NCBI RefSeq assembly: GCF_011759375.1
Contig: NZ_JAARML010000001.1
Location: 1,984,001-2,048,000 of the forward strand
Source: Paraflavitalea devenefica
GTDB lineage: Bacteria; Bacteroidota; Bacteroidia; Chitinophagales; Chitinophagaceae
Direction of reading: 5' to 3'
DNA: 64,000 nt
Position numbers and translations under genes: made by a program. The notes beneath the pieces are model-generated. The model saw nothing but the letters and a program-made list of their open reading frames with translations. It was not told the origin of the DNA and did no database searches. Positions 34,819 to 43,293 of the stretch are shown here, piece by piece. The number at the start of each line of letters is the position of its first letter. Position 1 is the first letter of the stretch.

Positions 34819-35796
34819 ATGAACGTCCATATCCTGTCCGAAAGTGAGGGTAATATCCTATTATCCAACCAGGAACCTACCTGGTTATGGGAGTATAAGA
34901 TCCCTGAGTCGCGCAGCCTGGCTGCGTCCGGCGCCTTTGGTGACCTGTTATTGCAGGAAACACCGGGCGATCAATATGCTGTATGGTACAATAACTACCA
35001 GATAAAAAGGGGCGACCGCCTCACCATCATCCGGGAAGAGCCTGTTTACAAACTCCGGTTCATATTGAACAACAGCTTCAATTACTATGACTTTAAAACA
35101 GGTGCCCTACCCATGCATGAACGGGGATATAATTTATTATACACGCCATTTGTCCAGGAGAAAATAAGTTTTAAAGACAAATCGTACTCCAACCTGGAAA
35201 TTCATCTTTCACACGATTACCTCGCTTCTTTTGTTACCGGTTTCCCGCATCTGTCTGACTGGTTGCGGAAAACAGAACGCCGTGTGCCGGCCCGCCTTTG
35301 TAAGGTCAATCAGATCGCTACCATTAACATGATGCATTGTATTCATGATCTGTTGAATTGCCCCTACACCGGGGAATTGCGTAAAATGCATTATGATGCT
35401 TTGGTAAAGGAATTGCTAATCATGGTATTGCATGAAACGGCCACCCGGCCGCTTAAGAAAATAATCAGGTTTACCGGTAAAGAAGTAGAAACCTTGTATG
35501 CCTTAAAAAACTACCTGCTCACCAACATGGATAAGCCATTAAAGCTGGAACAACTTGCCAAAATATATGATGCCACGCCACGTACCTTAAAAAGACGCTT
35601 CTTCACCTTATTTGGAATCAAGCTGTACAACTTCCTGCTGGACATACGGATGAAACAAGCCAGCATGCTCCTGCTGGAAACAGATACCTCCATAGAGCAT
35701 ATTGCTGTCCTGGCTGGTTACCAAAGTTTTGCCAATTTCTCCACCGCTTTTAAAAAGTTTTATGGCCATCCCCCTAAGTATTTCCGGAGCCGGTAA
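34819..35796 (+). CDS. AraC family transcriptional regulator (PchR-like layout)
   Basis: 325 residues. The N-terminal two-thirds is a ligand or partner domain (DLLLQETPGDQYAVWYNNYQIKRGD; a helical middle with LNCPYTGELRKMHYDALVKELL). The C-terminal ~100 residues are the double helix-turn-helix of AraC proteins (KPLKLEQLAKIYDATPRTLKRRF; SIEHIAVLAGYQSFANFSTAFKKFYGHPPKYFR). The LNCPY-TGxLRxMxxxAxxxELL pattern is shared with PchR-type regulators that respond to siderophores. The divergent gene encodes a siderophore-type acetyltransferase, so an iron-linked circuit is possible, though inferred. Downstream is a 649-base region with repeated TGGTCA motifs. Confidence 0.85.
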   Translation: MNVHILSESEGNILLSNQEPTWLWEYKIPESRSLAASGAFGDLLLQETPGDQYAVWYNNYQIKRGDRLTIIREEPVYKLRFILNNSFNYYDFKTGALPMHERGYNLLYTPFVQEKISFKDKSYSNLEIHLSHDYLASFVTGFPHLSDWLRKTERRVPARLCKVNQIATINMMHCIHDLLNCPYTGELRKMHYDALVKELLIMVLHETATRPLKKIIRFTGKEVETLYALKNYLLTNMDKPLKLEQLAKIYDATPRTLKRRFFTLFGIKLYNFLLDIRMKQASMLLLETDTSIEHIAVLAGYQSFANFSTAFKKFYGHPPKYFRSR

Positions 35797-36445
35797 ATTA
35801 TTTTGACTTATTGGTCATTTATGAAAAAAAGAATCCTTCTATCTAAAACAACCTCACCCGATGTGCTGGTATATTTGTGAAGAAGCAGTGAATGATAACA
35901 GGAGTATAATGCGATCGGAAATAATTTGAGATAATGGTCAATTATGGAAAAAATACTCCCGGATTCAAAAACAGAAATTTGAAAGTGGACCTAACTTTGT
36001 GATGTAATAAGTAATGACAATGCTTGTATCAGTCAGTAGTACTTCGTTCGGGTAATGGCTATAGAAACGGTGCAAACGGAAATGTGCCCGGACTTTCTAA
36101 CAAGGAGTTCATGCACGTAATAAAGTTTCGAATGTTGAGGTTGGGCTCTGTATTTTATTTGCCGTCATAGTAGCAAAACTGATTAGGCAAACTAGCTGTA
36201 TTCATCCGGGCTGCCGGCCATGTTATGGGTTAATGAGTGAAAATCCTTTTTGCAATTGAGGATCCTTATATTCAGCATTGACCCTGCCACAGATCATGCA
36301 AACCTGTTGAGTGATACTGGTATACCGGTATCAGGGTGGTTCTAAAATTGGAGGTTTGTATAATAGCCGGCGCCCATTTTTATTGGCTGACCAAAACTAA
36401 CTGTTAGGCTAATAACCAATAGCACCTGCTATTGTATTCTTCACG
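35797..36445. other. 649-base gene desert with repeats and dyads
   Basis: No coding frame is convincing. It contains a diverged 29-base direct repeat (35808-35836 and 35931-35959, 23 of 29 identical), each copy with (T/A)TGGTCA and a poly-A run. It also holds a 22-base near-palindrome at 36312-36333 and a hairpin CAATAGC-ACCT-GCTATTG at 36417-36434 beyond the response-regulator stop codon. An untranslated RNA or a lost gene is possible; neither is shown. Confidence 0.5.
36312..36333. repeat. Near-perfect 22-base palindrome
   Basis: TGATACTGG-TATA-CCGGTATCA with one T-G pair. It could form a 9-bp hairpin with a TATA loop, or be a protein-binding dyad. It lies about 110 bases beyond the 3' end of the response-regulator gene. 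Confidence 0.5.
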
Positions 36446-37183
36446 CTAAATTCCCAGCACTCCTTTCAATTTCGCATAACCTGCTTTACTCACCGGTATG
36501 CGATCGCCTGTTGTCAGCAATGCCAGCCAGCTTTCTTTTTCATGGGCATCCAGCCGTGTGATCCGTTGTATATTGACCATATACGACCGGTGGGTTCGTA
36601 CAAACTGACCACCATCCAGCACCTGCTCAAAATGCCCCATCGTTTTATTCTTCAGGAAATTACCGTCTGAGGTATGGATCTTTACATAATCATCTGCCGC
36701 CTCCAGGTAATGCACCTCTTCTATAGGAATAATCCTGATCCTTCCTCCTGTCTTCACTACAATCCGCTGGCTCTGCTGCGGTGAAAGCGAGGCTGTTTCC
36801 AGCAATGGGGCAGGAGAGGGTGTATTGGGCTGGCGTTGCTCTGTCCATTTCAGGATCGCTTTGTCAAACCTTTCCTGGCTAAAGGGCTTCAGCAGGTAAT
36901 CAACCGCATGGCGCTCAAAAGCCCTGATCGCATACTCATCAAAAGCCGTCGTGAAAATAATGGCGGGCGGTTCTTCTATCAGCTCCAGCATTTCAAAGCC
37001 ATTGATCTTGGGCATCTGTATATCCAGGAAAATCAGTTGTGGCTGATGCTGCTGAATCGCTTTAACGCCCTCAAAACCATCATTGCATTCCTGTACCACC
37101 CTAATAAAATCATGCACCTGCAAATACTCCCGGATAATGGAACGTGCCAATGGCTCATCGTCTATAATAAGTGCCTTGATCAT
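36446..37183 (-). CDS. LytR/AlgR-type response regulator (REC-LytTR)
   Basis: 245 residues: receiver domain (about 1-120) with the acidic DDEP pair, phospho-acceptor Asp in LIFLDIQMPKING, conserved Thr in FTTAFDEYA, and Lys in LLKPFSQERF; then a LytTR DNA-binding domain (about 145-245; RIRIIPIEEVHYLEAADDY, QFVRTHRSYMVNI). Such regulators bind short direct repeats and often control cell-envelope or surface genes. Its start overlaps the histidine kinase stop by one base, so the pair is translationally coupled. Confidence 0.93.
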   Translation of the reverse strand: MIKALIIDDEPLARSIIREYLQVHDFIRVVQECNDGFEGVKAIQQHQPQLIFLDIQMPKINGFEMLELIEEPPAIIFTTAFDEYAIRAFERHAVDYLLKPFSQERFDKAILKWTEQRQPNTPSPAPLLETASLSPQQSQRIVVKTGGRIRIIPIEEVHYLEAADDYVKIHTSDGNFLKNKTMGHFEQVLDGGQFVRTHRSYMVNIQRITRLDAHEKESWLALLTTGDRIPVSKAGYAKLKGVLGI

Positions 37184-38217
37184 CAGTGTGGTATTTTAAC
37201 AATGGTAGTAAATAAATCTCCTTCAGCCGTCGTACTCAACAGATCATTGCGTGCAAACAACAGGTATAACCGCCTTTGTACAGAACTCAATCCAAATCCC
37301 GTTCCCTGCCGGGGAGAGGAGGTCTCCGGGTCAAATGGATTTTGAACAGTGATCTGCAGGTATTCAGGAGTACTGGTAGCAGTTATACCAATCGTTACTT
37401 CTCCCGTAGTGTCATAAAGGCCAAATTTAATGGCATTTTCTACAACCGGTTGCAACAACATGTGCGGAATGCGGCTGGCTGAGGTTGCTTCATCATAGCT
37501 GATCGTTGTATGCAGGCGGTGACCAAAACGTACCTTCTCAATCTCCAGGTAAAGCTGCAGGTGTTGCAGTTCTTCTTCCAGCGTAATCCATTGATGTTCT
37601 TCCTTCTTCAGCGTACCCCGTAAAAAATCCGACAACTGCTGGATCATCTTCCTGGCCTGTTCAGGCCGGCTTGTCACCAACGCACTGATAGAATTGAGGC
37701 TATTGAACAGGAAATGAGGTTGTAACTGTTGCCGCAGCTTATACAGTTCCGCATCCCTTGCCAGTTCTGAAGCAGCTTTGCTCCGCTGTTCTGTTTCCTT
37801 ATATTCTTCCTGGGTATACCACAACTCACTTACCAACGCCATGCAGCCGGTAGACAGTATGGCAATGGTAAAACGTACTGATAGAGATGTCTCCAAAAAA
37901 GAAACATACAACGGTTCATCACCAAACAACTCCAGTAGCACATACCTTACCGCCAACATCCATAAACCACAGATGGCAGCGCACAGCAGCAACAAATACC
38001 AATACCGGCCCTTACGTGGCCGGTAGTACCGCATATTATTACTCACCAGGAAACAAATGGCGGCCAGCAAAACATTGGAAACAGCAGCGTCGGTAATGGC
38101 TATCGACCACGGCAGATCCCGGCTCAGCACAATGGCTACATGTACTGCAGACCATGTCAGCCAGCAGCCGGTAAAGATCAGCTTATTATTAAACGTGCTT
38201 AGCGGCGATGTAGCCAT
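37183..38217 (-). CDS. LytS-type sensor histidine kinase
   Basis: 344 residues. Four hydrophobic segments (about 12-140) form a membrane sensor without a recognisable extracellular domain. The kinase half is of the His_kinase (LytS/YehU) type: phospho-acceptor His in LQPHFLFNSLN, then PHMLLQPVVENAIKFG as N-box, and GTGFGLSSVQRRL as G-box. It lies between a DUF4288 gene and its cognate LytTR regulator on one strand. The LiaF-like protein that heads the operon may modulate it. Confidence 0.92.
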   Translation of the reverse strand: MATSPLSTFNNKLIFTGCWLTWSAVHVAIVLSRDLPWSIAITDAAVSNVLLAAICFLVSNNMRYYRPRKGRYWYLLLLCAAICGLWMLAVRYVLLELFGDEPLYVSFLETSLSVRFTIAILSTGCMALVSELWYTQEEYKETEQRSKAASELARDAELYKLRQQLQPHFLFNSLNSISALVTSRPEQARKMIQQLSDFLRGTLKKEEHQWITLEEELQHLQLYLEIEKVRFGHRLHTTISYDEATSASRIPHMLLQPVVENAIKFGLYDTTGEVTIGITATSTPEYLQITVQNPFDPETSSPRQGTGFGLSSVQRRLYLLFARNDLLSTTAEGDLFTTIVKIPH

Positions 38218-38250
38218 ATATAATTCGTCTACTTTGTGTAATTCGTGTTC

Positions 38251-38610
38251 TCAGAACAGCTCTAAAAACCGGTGTGTAATATTTGAACGGATATGTGCGG
38301 CCTTCTTATGCACCAGTTCAATATACGATGCCGCATTGTCCGATTCCTGAACCCTCGAATAAAGTTCTGCACCATCAATCAAAGCAGAGATCTTATACAG
38401 TTCACTCACATTAATAAACTTCCATTGTACCAGCTTTTGCGCCTGGTTAAAGAACATCTCCTGCTCCAACTCACCAATGGTTTGTGCTTTGGCAAAAGCG
38501 GTAGTTTCATCATCTGCTTCAATAAGCCTTAACTGCTCATCAAATTGTGGTGTATGATGGCCTTCTCCGCAAATGATCTGGTAAACGATCTTAGCCAGGA
38601 ACCAACTCAT
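38251..38610 (-). CDS. DUF4288-type protein
   Basis: 119 residues, soluble. WFLAKIVYQI at the N-terminus, DETTAFAKAQTIGE in the middle, and VQWKFINVSELY match the DUF4288 pattern as I remember it. The function is unknown. It sits 33 bases before the histidine kinase and 35 after the LiaF-like gene on the same strand, so the four genes look like one operon. A cytosolic accessory protein to the sensor system is a guess from position only. Confidence 0.65.
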   Translation of the reverse strand: MSWFLAKIVYQIICGEGHHTPQFDEQLRLIEADDETTAFAKAQTIGELEQEMFFNQAQKLVQWKFINVSELYKISALIDGAELYSRVQESDNAASYIELVHKKAAHIRSNITHRFLELF

Positions 38611-38645
38611 AGATCAGGATTTTGAAAAGTGTATAATATAGCTCC

Positions 38646-39413
38646 TTAATAACTTTTGATGTCTATCCCTGAAAAGATAGACGTTCCTTGCAGGATCAAT
38701 ACCTTGTCGGGACTGGTAATGGATTGACGGGGGCGTTTATCTTCAACGCCGCCAAAAATAGCTGTGGCCTCCGGGCGTATTTCCCAGTGGGGGGGAATGA
38801 TCAGCTTTGCGCCGCCAAAAAATGAAACTATCTCTAGAACAACGGGACCTTTAATATCAGCCTGGCTAAGATCAATCTCTACACCGCCAAAAATAGATAC
38901 TACCTCACCCCCTTTAAAATCTTTGGAATAAATGACCTTTTTCACATTTCCGAAAATAGAAGTGGCATCCAGTACATCGGCTTTAATGCCTCCCTCATCT
39001 GTAGCAAATCCGGCTTCCAGGGTGGCTAGTTTAGTTTCCTTGCGGTAATGCCACTTTTTATTCCGGGGAGCCAATAATATAACAAGGCCTACAGCGATAA
39101 GTATAATAGGAACAATAAAGCGCCTGATATCATAATCGGGCATCAGTTCATTACGTGCCAGGCAAAAAGCACCGATCCCGAAAATAATAAGCCATCCAAA
39201 ATCGCGGAAATTAGTTTGTGTACCTATGAAGAGCCCCACTACGATCAGGATCATAGGCCAGGTAAACAGAAAGTGAGGGATGGAAAGACCAAACTGCCGC
39301 AATAATAAGGCGCCACCTGCTACCAGTAGCAGGATACCGGCCAGGGTATTTCCCTGTTTGTTTTTACGGGAGCGTTTCGTTGCCTGCTTTTCGGGGGAAT
39401 CCTCGTGTTGCAT
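38646..39413 (-). CDS. LiaF-like membrane protein heading a two-component operon
   Basis: About 255 residues. I chose the ATG at 39413 (MQHEDSPEKQ), as the frame extends only six residues further. A basic N-terminus is followed by four membrane segments (about 25-125). A C-terminal beta-repeat domain contains four SIFGG-like units (SIFGNVKKV, SIFGGVEIDL, SFFGGAKLII, AIFGGVED) and ends in SIFSGIDI. This is the layout of LiaF/VraT-type proteins (DUF5668 and cell-wall-active-antibiotic response families). In Firmicutes LiaF inhibits a cell-envelope stress kinase. A matching role with the downstream LytS/LytR pair is inferred. Confidence 0.78.
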   Translation of the reverse strand: MQHEDSPEKQATKRSRKNKQGNTLAGILLLVAGGALLLRQFGLSIPHFLFTWPMILIVVGLFIGTQTNFRDFGWLIIFGIGAFCLARNELMPDYDIRRFIVPIILIAVGLVILLAPRNKKWHYRKETKLATLEAGFATDEGGIKADVLDATSIFGNVKKVIYSKDFKGGEVVSIFGGVEIDLSQADIKGPVVLEIVSFFGGAKLIIPPHWEIRPEATAIFGGVEDKRPRQSITSPDKVLILQGTSIFSGIDIKSY

Positions 39414-39429
39414 ATACTTGATTTTACAC

Positions 39430-39460
39430 AAAGCTATGTTACCCAGGGGGCCGGCGCAAT
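39430..39460 (-). promoter_or_regulatory. Promoter of the LiaF-like/two-component operon
   Basis: Minus strand: TTGC, 20 bases, then TAGCTTTG (box at 39430-39437). The box fits TAnnTTTG with a near-ideal spacing to a TTG -33 element, and lies 16 bases before the chosen ATG. Confidence 0.6.
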
Positions 39461-39551
39461 AACGTACAGGCTACCAAAGGCATTTAACCGGTAAAAGCAG
39501 GCTTTTTGTCGGGGAATCCGGAAACAGGTGTCAACACCCGCTCACTCCTCA

Positions 39552-40178
39552 CTATTTCGCGTGCGACAACTTGCTTCTGATGCGGCTCAGTGTTTCCAGT
39601 GTCATGCCCAGGTAAGAAGCAATAAACTTCAGTGGTACCCGGTTCAGCATAAAACTTTTGGTGGCAATAAAGCGCTGGTACTTGGAGGTCGCCTCGGTAA
39701 GACGGGCAATATAGGCGCGCTCTTCGGCATCCCGGTAATACTTCTCCAGCAGTTTCCGGCCTGTTACATTCACTTCCGGGAAATTATTATAGAGATATTG
39801 AAGGTCGTCATAATGCAGTCCTATCAGCTCGCTCTCTTCTATCGCCTGAATATTCTCAAACGACTTTTGCTGCGCATGAAAACTGGTAATGGAAGTAGCG
39901 AGCTCATGTTCTGCAGTGATCCAGGTGGTAATCTCTTTCTTGCCATCCTGTACATAGCCGCGTAAAATACCTTTCTGAATAAAATAAAAATAAGGGCAAA
40001 GCTCGCCTGATCTCACCAGGAATTCTCCTTTCTTAACACGGTAGGGAAAGCATTTTCTGTTGGCATATTCCCTTGCTTCCTCGCTCAGCGGATGGACAGC
40101 ATGGGCAAAAACAACCAATGGAGACTCCGGCAGGATGGTGGTAACTAACTCACCTGTGGGCTGATGGTTAAAAGACAT
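39552..40178 (-). CDS. Crp/Fnr family transcriptional regulator
   Basis: 208 residues: a cyclic-nucleotide-binding beta-barrel (about 25-130; RVKKGEFLVRSGELCPYFYFIQKG), a dimer helix, and a winged helix-turn-helix C-terminus (PLKFIASYLGMTLETLSRIRSKL). No Fnr-type cysteine cluster is seen at the N-terminus. The family includes many Bacteroidota regulators of unknown ligand. It stands alone; its targets cannot be guessed from neighbours. Confidence 0.85.
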   Translation of the reverse strand: MSFNHQPTGELVTTILPESPLVVFAHAVHPLSEEAREYANRKCFPYRVKKGEFLVRSGELCPYFYFIQKGILRGYVQDGKKEITTWITAEHELATSITSFHAQQKSFENIQAIEESELIGLHYDDLQYLYNNFPEVNVTGRKLLEKYYRDAEERAYIARLTEATSKYQRFIATKSFMLNRVPLKFIASYLGMTLETLSRIRSKLSHAK

Positions 40179-40579
40179 ACTATGGTTCGGGTTTAGTCGG
40201 GGGGTTCACAAACAGGCACAAAATGGCAAGGATACATACGGCACGTCAAAAATCATTCAGAGGTATTGAAATGGTGGGTTCTAATAAAGATAGCCGTAAC
40301 TGTTACTAAAGATATAAAAAGTATACGTATAATAATTGTCAATAAATGGGATTTTAGCGGCCTAAGTGATTTTACGTAGAACTTACGTTTAAGACAACGG
40401 AGTTTACTGAAAAAATACCCAGTTGCGTGATGGCATTCCTGAAACATACAGGCTGCTTAACTATGCCATGTTTCAGCTTAGTCCACTAGTCTGGCAGATT
40501 TGTCCTTTCAAACGGTGCAATCCTGTTTAAAAAGCCGGTAGTGATAATAAGGAGAGGAGTAAAAAAAGGACCCTGGGGT
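40179..40579. other. 401-base region without a recognisable gene
   Basis: AT-rich and without long frames. It lies between the start of the Crp/Fnr gene and the end of the adenine deaminase gene, both on the minus strand. Apart from the ade terminator at its end, I see nothing definite in it. Confidence 0.5.
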
Positions 40580-40580
40580 C
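40561..40580 (-). terminator. Terminator of adenine deaminase gene
   Basis: Minus strand: GACCC-CA-GGGTC then C and seven T. The stem begins next to the TAG stop codon of the deaminase gene. Confidence 0.65.
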
Positions 40581-42271
40581 TATATCAATTTAAATTGATC
40601 GCCGTCAAATAATCCAAGGTCACTTAATTTTAAATGAGGTATCACCAGCAAGGCCATAAAAGACAACGTCATGAAAGGAGCTGATAACCGGGAGCCCATC
40701 GCTTTGGCCATGGCATCAATAGCCGTATAGGCATTGGCAACGGCATAGCCATCCTCATCACTCATCAATCCTGCTACTGGTAATGCTATTACCAACTCCT
40801 GTTGAGGTATTCCTCCACCCGGTGAGGTCGGGCCGGGACTATAACAGCTCACCCCGCCTCTTTGCGCGATCACCAGGTTAATGGCCCGAACCAGGCTTTC
40901 GTCATCAGCACCTACTGCTACAATATTATGAGAGTCATGGGCCACCGAAGAGGCCAGTGCGCCGGCCTTCAATCCGAAGTTCCTGATAAAGGCCATGGAG
41001 GGGCGGGCAGGTTGATACCGGTTCACCACCGCCATCTTCAAAACATCTTTATCCGGGTTGCTCACCAGTTGCTGCAGGTCTTCATCCAGCAGCCAGCCTG
41101 CCGGCAGGTCAATACGGTTCGTGATCAGTTGGCCATCCAGTGCCTCGATCACCGGTACCGTCTCCTGCCCCGTATAAGGAATAATAAAATCATCAGCCTT
41201 CACCGGCACGCAATTAAAATTATTGATCGGTGCTGGTCGCTCAACATTGTCTTTCCCACTCGCTCCCGTCAAAGAGCGGGCCCATTTCCTACTCACCTCT
41301 TCTCCATCTATATAAGTAGCCTTTACTTCAAACTTTTCCATATCCTTCACCACGATAAAATCGGCCGGGTCACCCACGCGCAGTAACCCTACGGCTAACC
41401 GGTAATGCAATACCGGGTTTACACAAGCTGCCTGCAACGCCTTAAAAACATCAATGCCTTTGGCCACTGCCCTTGCACAAAGCTCATTAATATGGCCGGC
41501 TACCAGGCTATCGGGATGTTTATCGTCGCTGCAAAACATAATGTTATCCGGATGATCATGCAGGAGGTCAATCAGGGCATCAAAATTCTTAGCGGCGCTT
41601 CCTTCACGTATCAGGATCTTCATCCCATACCGGAGTTTATCCAATGCTTCCGCTGCTGTAAAACATTCGTGGTCTGTAGAAATGCCTGCGTCAATATATT
41701 GCTTTGCCTGCTCTCCCCGTAAGCCGGGAGCATGTCCATCTACTGGTTTCCCCAGCCGTTGGGCGGCAGCGATCTTTTGCATCACCTCCGGGTCTTTAAA
41801 CAAAACCCCCGGAAAATTCATCATCTCACTCAGGTACTTTACCTCCTCTTTTTGCAGCAGGATCTCTACCTCTTGTACATCCAGCCTGGCGCCGGCAGTC
41901 TCAAAAACGGTGGCCGGCACGCAACTGGGCGCCCCGAAATAAAACTTAAACGGGGTCGTCTTGCCATTGGCGATCATATATTCCACCCCGGGCAGACCGC
42001 AAACATTGGCAATCTCATGCGGATCGCTCACTGTAGCCACTGTGCCATGCAGCACCGCCAGCCGGGCAAACTCGGCCGGCACCAGCATCGAACTTTCAAT
42101 ATGTACATGGCTGTCAATAAATCCCGGCAGTATATATCCTTCATTCACCGGCGCATCCGCCGCCAGCCGCCTGATCGCCTGGATAATACCTTTCTCCACC
42201 ACAACTTCTGCCGGATAGATCTTTTTTTGCCACACATCGGCCAACAAGCCGGTAATACTAAAACTTGCCAT
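40580..42271 (-). CDS. ade: Adenine deaminase (Ade)
   Basis: 563-residue amidohydrolase that converts adenine to hypoxanthine in purine salvage. Metal-binding HVHIESS follows [10 protein letters not shown] near residue 55; [35 protein letters not shown], and [10 protein letters not shown] supply the remaining ligands expected in adenine deaminases. The C-terminal half ends in the Ade-specific region ([28 protein letters not shown]). Length is normal for the family. It is a single gene with its own terminator overlapping the stop region. Confidence 0.95.
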   Translation of the reverse strand: MASFSITGLLADVWQKKIYPAEVVVEKGIIQAIRRLAADAPVNEGYILPGFIDSHVHIESSMLVPAEFARLAVLHGTVATVSDPHEIANVCGLPGVEYMIANGKTTPFKFYFGAPSCVPATVFETAGARLDVQEVEILLQKEEVKYLSEMMNFPGVLFKDPEVMQKIAAAQRLGKPVDGHAPGLRGEQAKQYIDAGISTDHECFTAAEALDKLRYGMKILIREGSAAKNFDALIDLLHDHPDNIMFCSDDKHPDSLVAGHINELCARAVAKGIDVFKALQAACVNPVLHYRLAVGLLRVGDPADFIVVKDMEKFEVKATYIDGEEVSRKWARSLTGASGKDNVERPAPINNFNCVPVKADDFIIPYTGQETVPVIEALDGQLITNRIDLPAGWLLDEDLQQLVSNPDKDVLKMAVVNRYQPARPSMAFIRNFGLKAGALASSVAHDSHNIVAVGADDESLVRAINLVIAQRGGVSCYSPGPTSPGGGIPQQELVIALPVAGLMSDEDGYAVANAYTAIDAMAKAMGSRLSAPFMTLSFMALLVIPHLKLSDLGLFDGDQFKLI

Positions 42272-42480
42272 GAAAATAACTGGTTAATAAGTAAATATAG
42301 GGCCATAAACGCCCGGAATAAAAGATTGGCACAATATTCATCGTTATCTGTAATATTACCATTGCTTTTACGTCTAACAGGACAATCTGAACGGTGGATC
42401 ATAGCGCCTGCTTCTCTTTATGCATAGGTTCCCATTCGGTTTGCTTCACAATAATAATCATCAAATTAAAAATAAACATC

Positions 42481-43206
42481 ATGAAATTCCTGCGTGTATC
42501 CTTAATAGCGCTCACAACCTTAACTACAAGCCTTGCTGGCAGTGCCCAAACGGTGGATGAGATCATCAATAAGCACCTCGAAGCTATAGGCGGAAAAGAT
42601 AAGCTTAATGGCATGAAATCCCTCTACATAGAATCTGATATGGATATCATGGGAAACCAAGCCCTTAGCACTACCACTACATTATATGGTAAAGGTTCGC
42701 GTAATGAAATAGATTTCAACGGTCAGAAAATCATTAACTGTATAACGGCCGATAAAGGTGGCTGGACCATTAACCCCCTCGCCGGCCAGGTTACGGCCGA
42801 AGACATGCCTGCAGAGCAGGCCAATGCCAGTAAACCACAACTGTATGCCGGTGGTTTGTTATTGGATTATGCTGCCAAAGGAAACAAAGTAGTGTTGGCC
42901 GGGCAGGAAGACATTAATGGCGTGAAAGCCTGGAAATTGAATGTAACAACCAAAGAGGGTACTAACATTACTCAGTATATTGACCCCAAGACCTGGTACG
43001 TCCTGAAAATAGTTACCAAACTCAACATGGGTGGCCAGGATATAGAACAAGGTGTTACTTTCTCCGATTATAAAAAAACTGACTATGGCTTTGTAGCACC
43101 ATACACTTCTGCTGTCGAACTGCCGCAGGGAATGACGCTGAACATAAGCGTAAAGAAAATTGAAATAAACAAAGACGTAGATCCAAAAATATTCGATAAG
43201 CCTTAA
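42481..43206 (+). CDS. Secreted LolA-like (outer-membrane lipoprotein-sorting-like) protein
   Basis: 241 residues starting at the ATG at 42481, with a signal peptide ending near GSAQ. The mature part begins TVDEIINKHLEAIGGKDKL, a pattern common in Bacteroidota proteins with a LolA/LolB-like half-barrel, and continues with KSLYIESDMDIMG and YIDPKTWYVLKI. Such proteins bind hydrophobic ligands; the exact role is unknown. The longer frame from 42394 adds 29 residues that spoil the signal peptide, so I reject it. A strong terminator follows, separating it from the GH31 gene. Confidence 0.72.
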   Translation: MKFLRVSLIALTTLTTSLAGSAQTVDEIINKHLEAIGGKDKLNGMKSLYIESDMDIMGNQALSTTTTLYGKGSRNEIDFNGQKIINCITADKGGWTINPLAGQVTAEDMPAEQANASKPQLYAGGLLLDYAAKGNKVVLAGQEDINGVKAWKLNVTTKEGTNITQYIDPKTWYVLKIVTKLNMGGQDIEQGVTFSDYKKTDYGFVAPYTSAVELPQGMTLNISVKKIEINKDVDPKIFDKP

Positions 43207-43228
43207 GTAGCAGAAACTGACTTTAACA

Positions 43229-43268
43229 AAAGGGTGCCGCCAATTTTTTTGACGGCACCCTTTGTTTT
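43229..43268 (+). terminator. Terminator between LolA-like and GH31 genes
   Basis: An 11-bp perfect stem (AAAGGGTGCCG with CGGCACCCTTT), 13-base T-rich loop, then TGTTTTT. It lies just past the LolA-like stop codon. Confidence 0.88.
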
Positions 43269-43293
43269 TATAAATTCATGCCAAATGCGAATC

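Noticed and set aside
34497..34830. Small minus-strand frames in the GNAT-AraC gap
   Set aside because: Cys/His/Tyr-rich, no start context, and in a region expected to hold promoters.
36392..36399. TAGTTTTG minus-strand promoter box inside the gene desert
   Set aside because: Fits TAnnTTTG but no -33 element and no gene follows on that strand for several hundred bases.
40253..40447. 64-codon minus-strand frame in the Crp/Fnr-ade gap
   Set aside because: No recognisable feature and AT-driven composition; treated as non-coding.
43234..43293. N-terminal extension of the GH31 protein from a GTG
   Set aside because: The GTG sits in the stem of a strong terminator, and the extension removes the signal peptide from the N-terminus.
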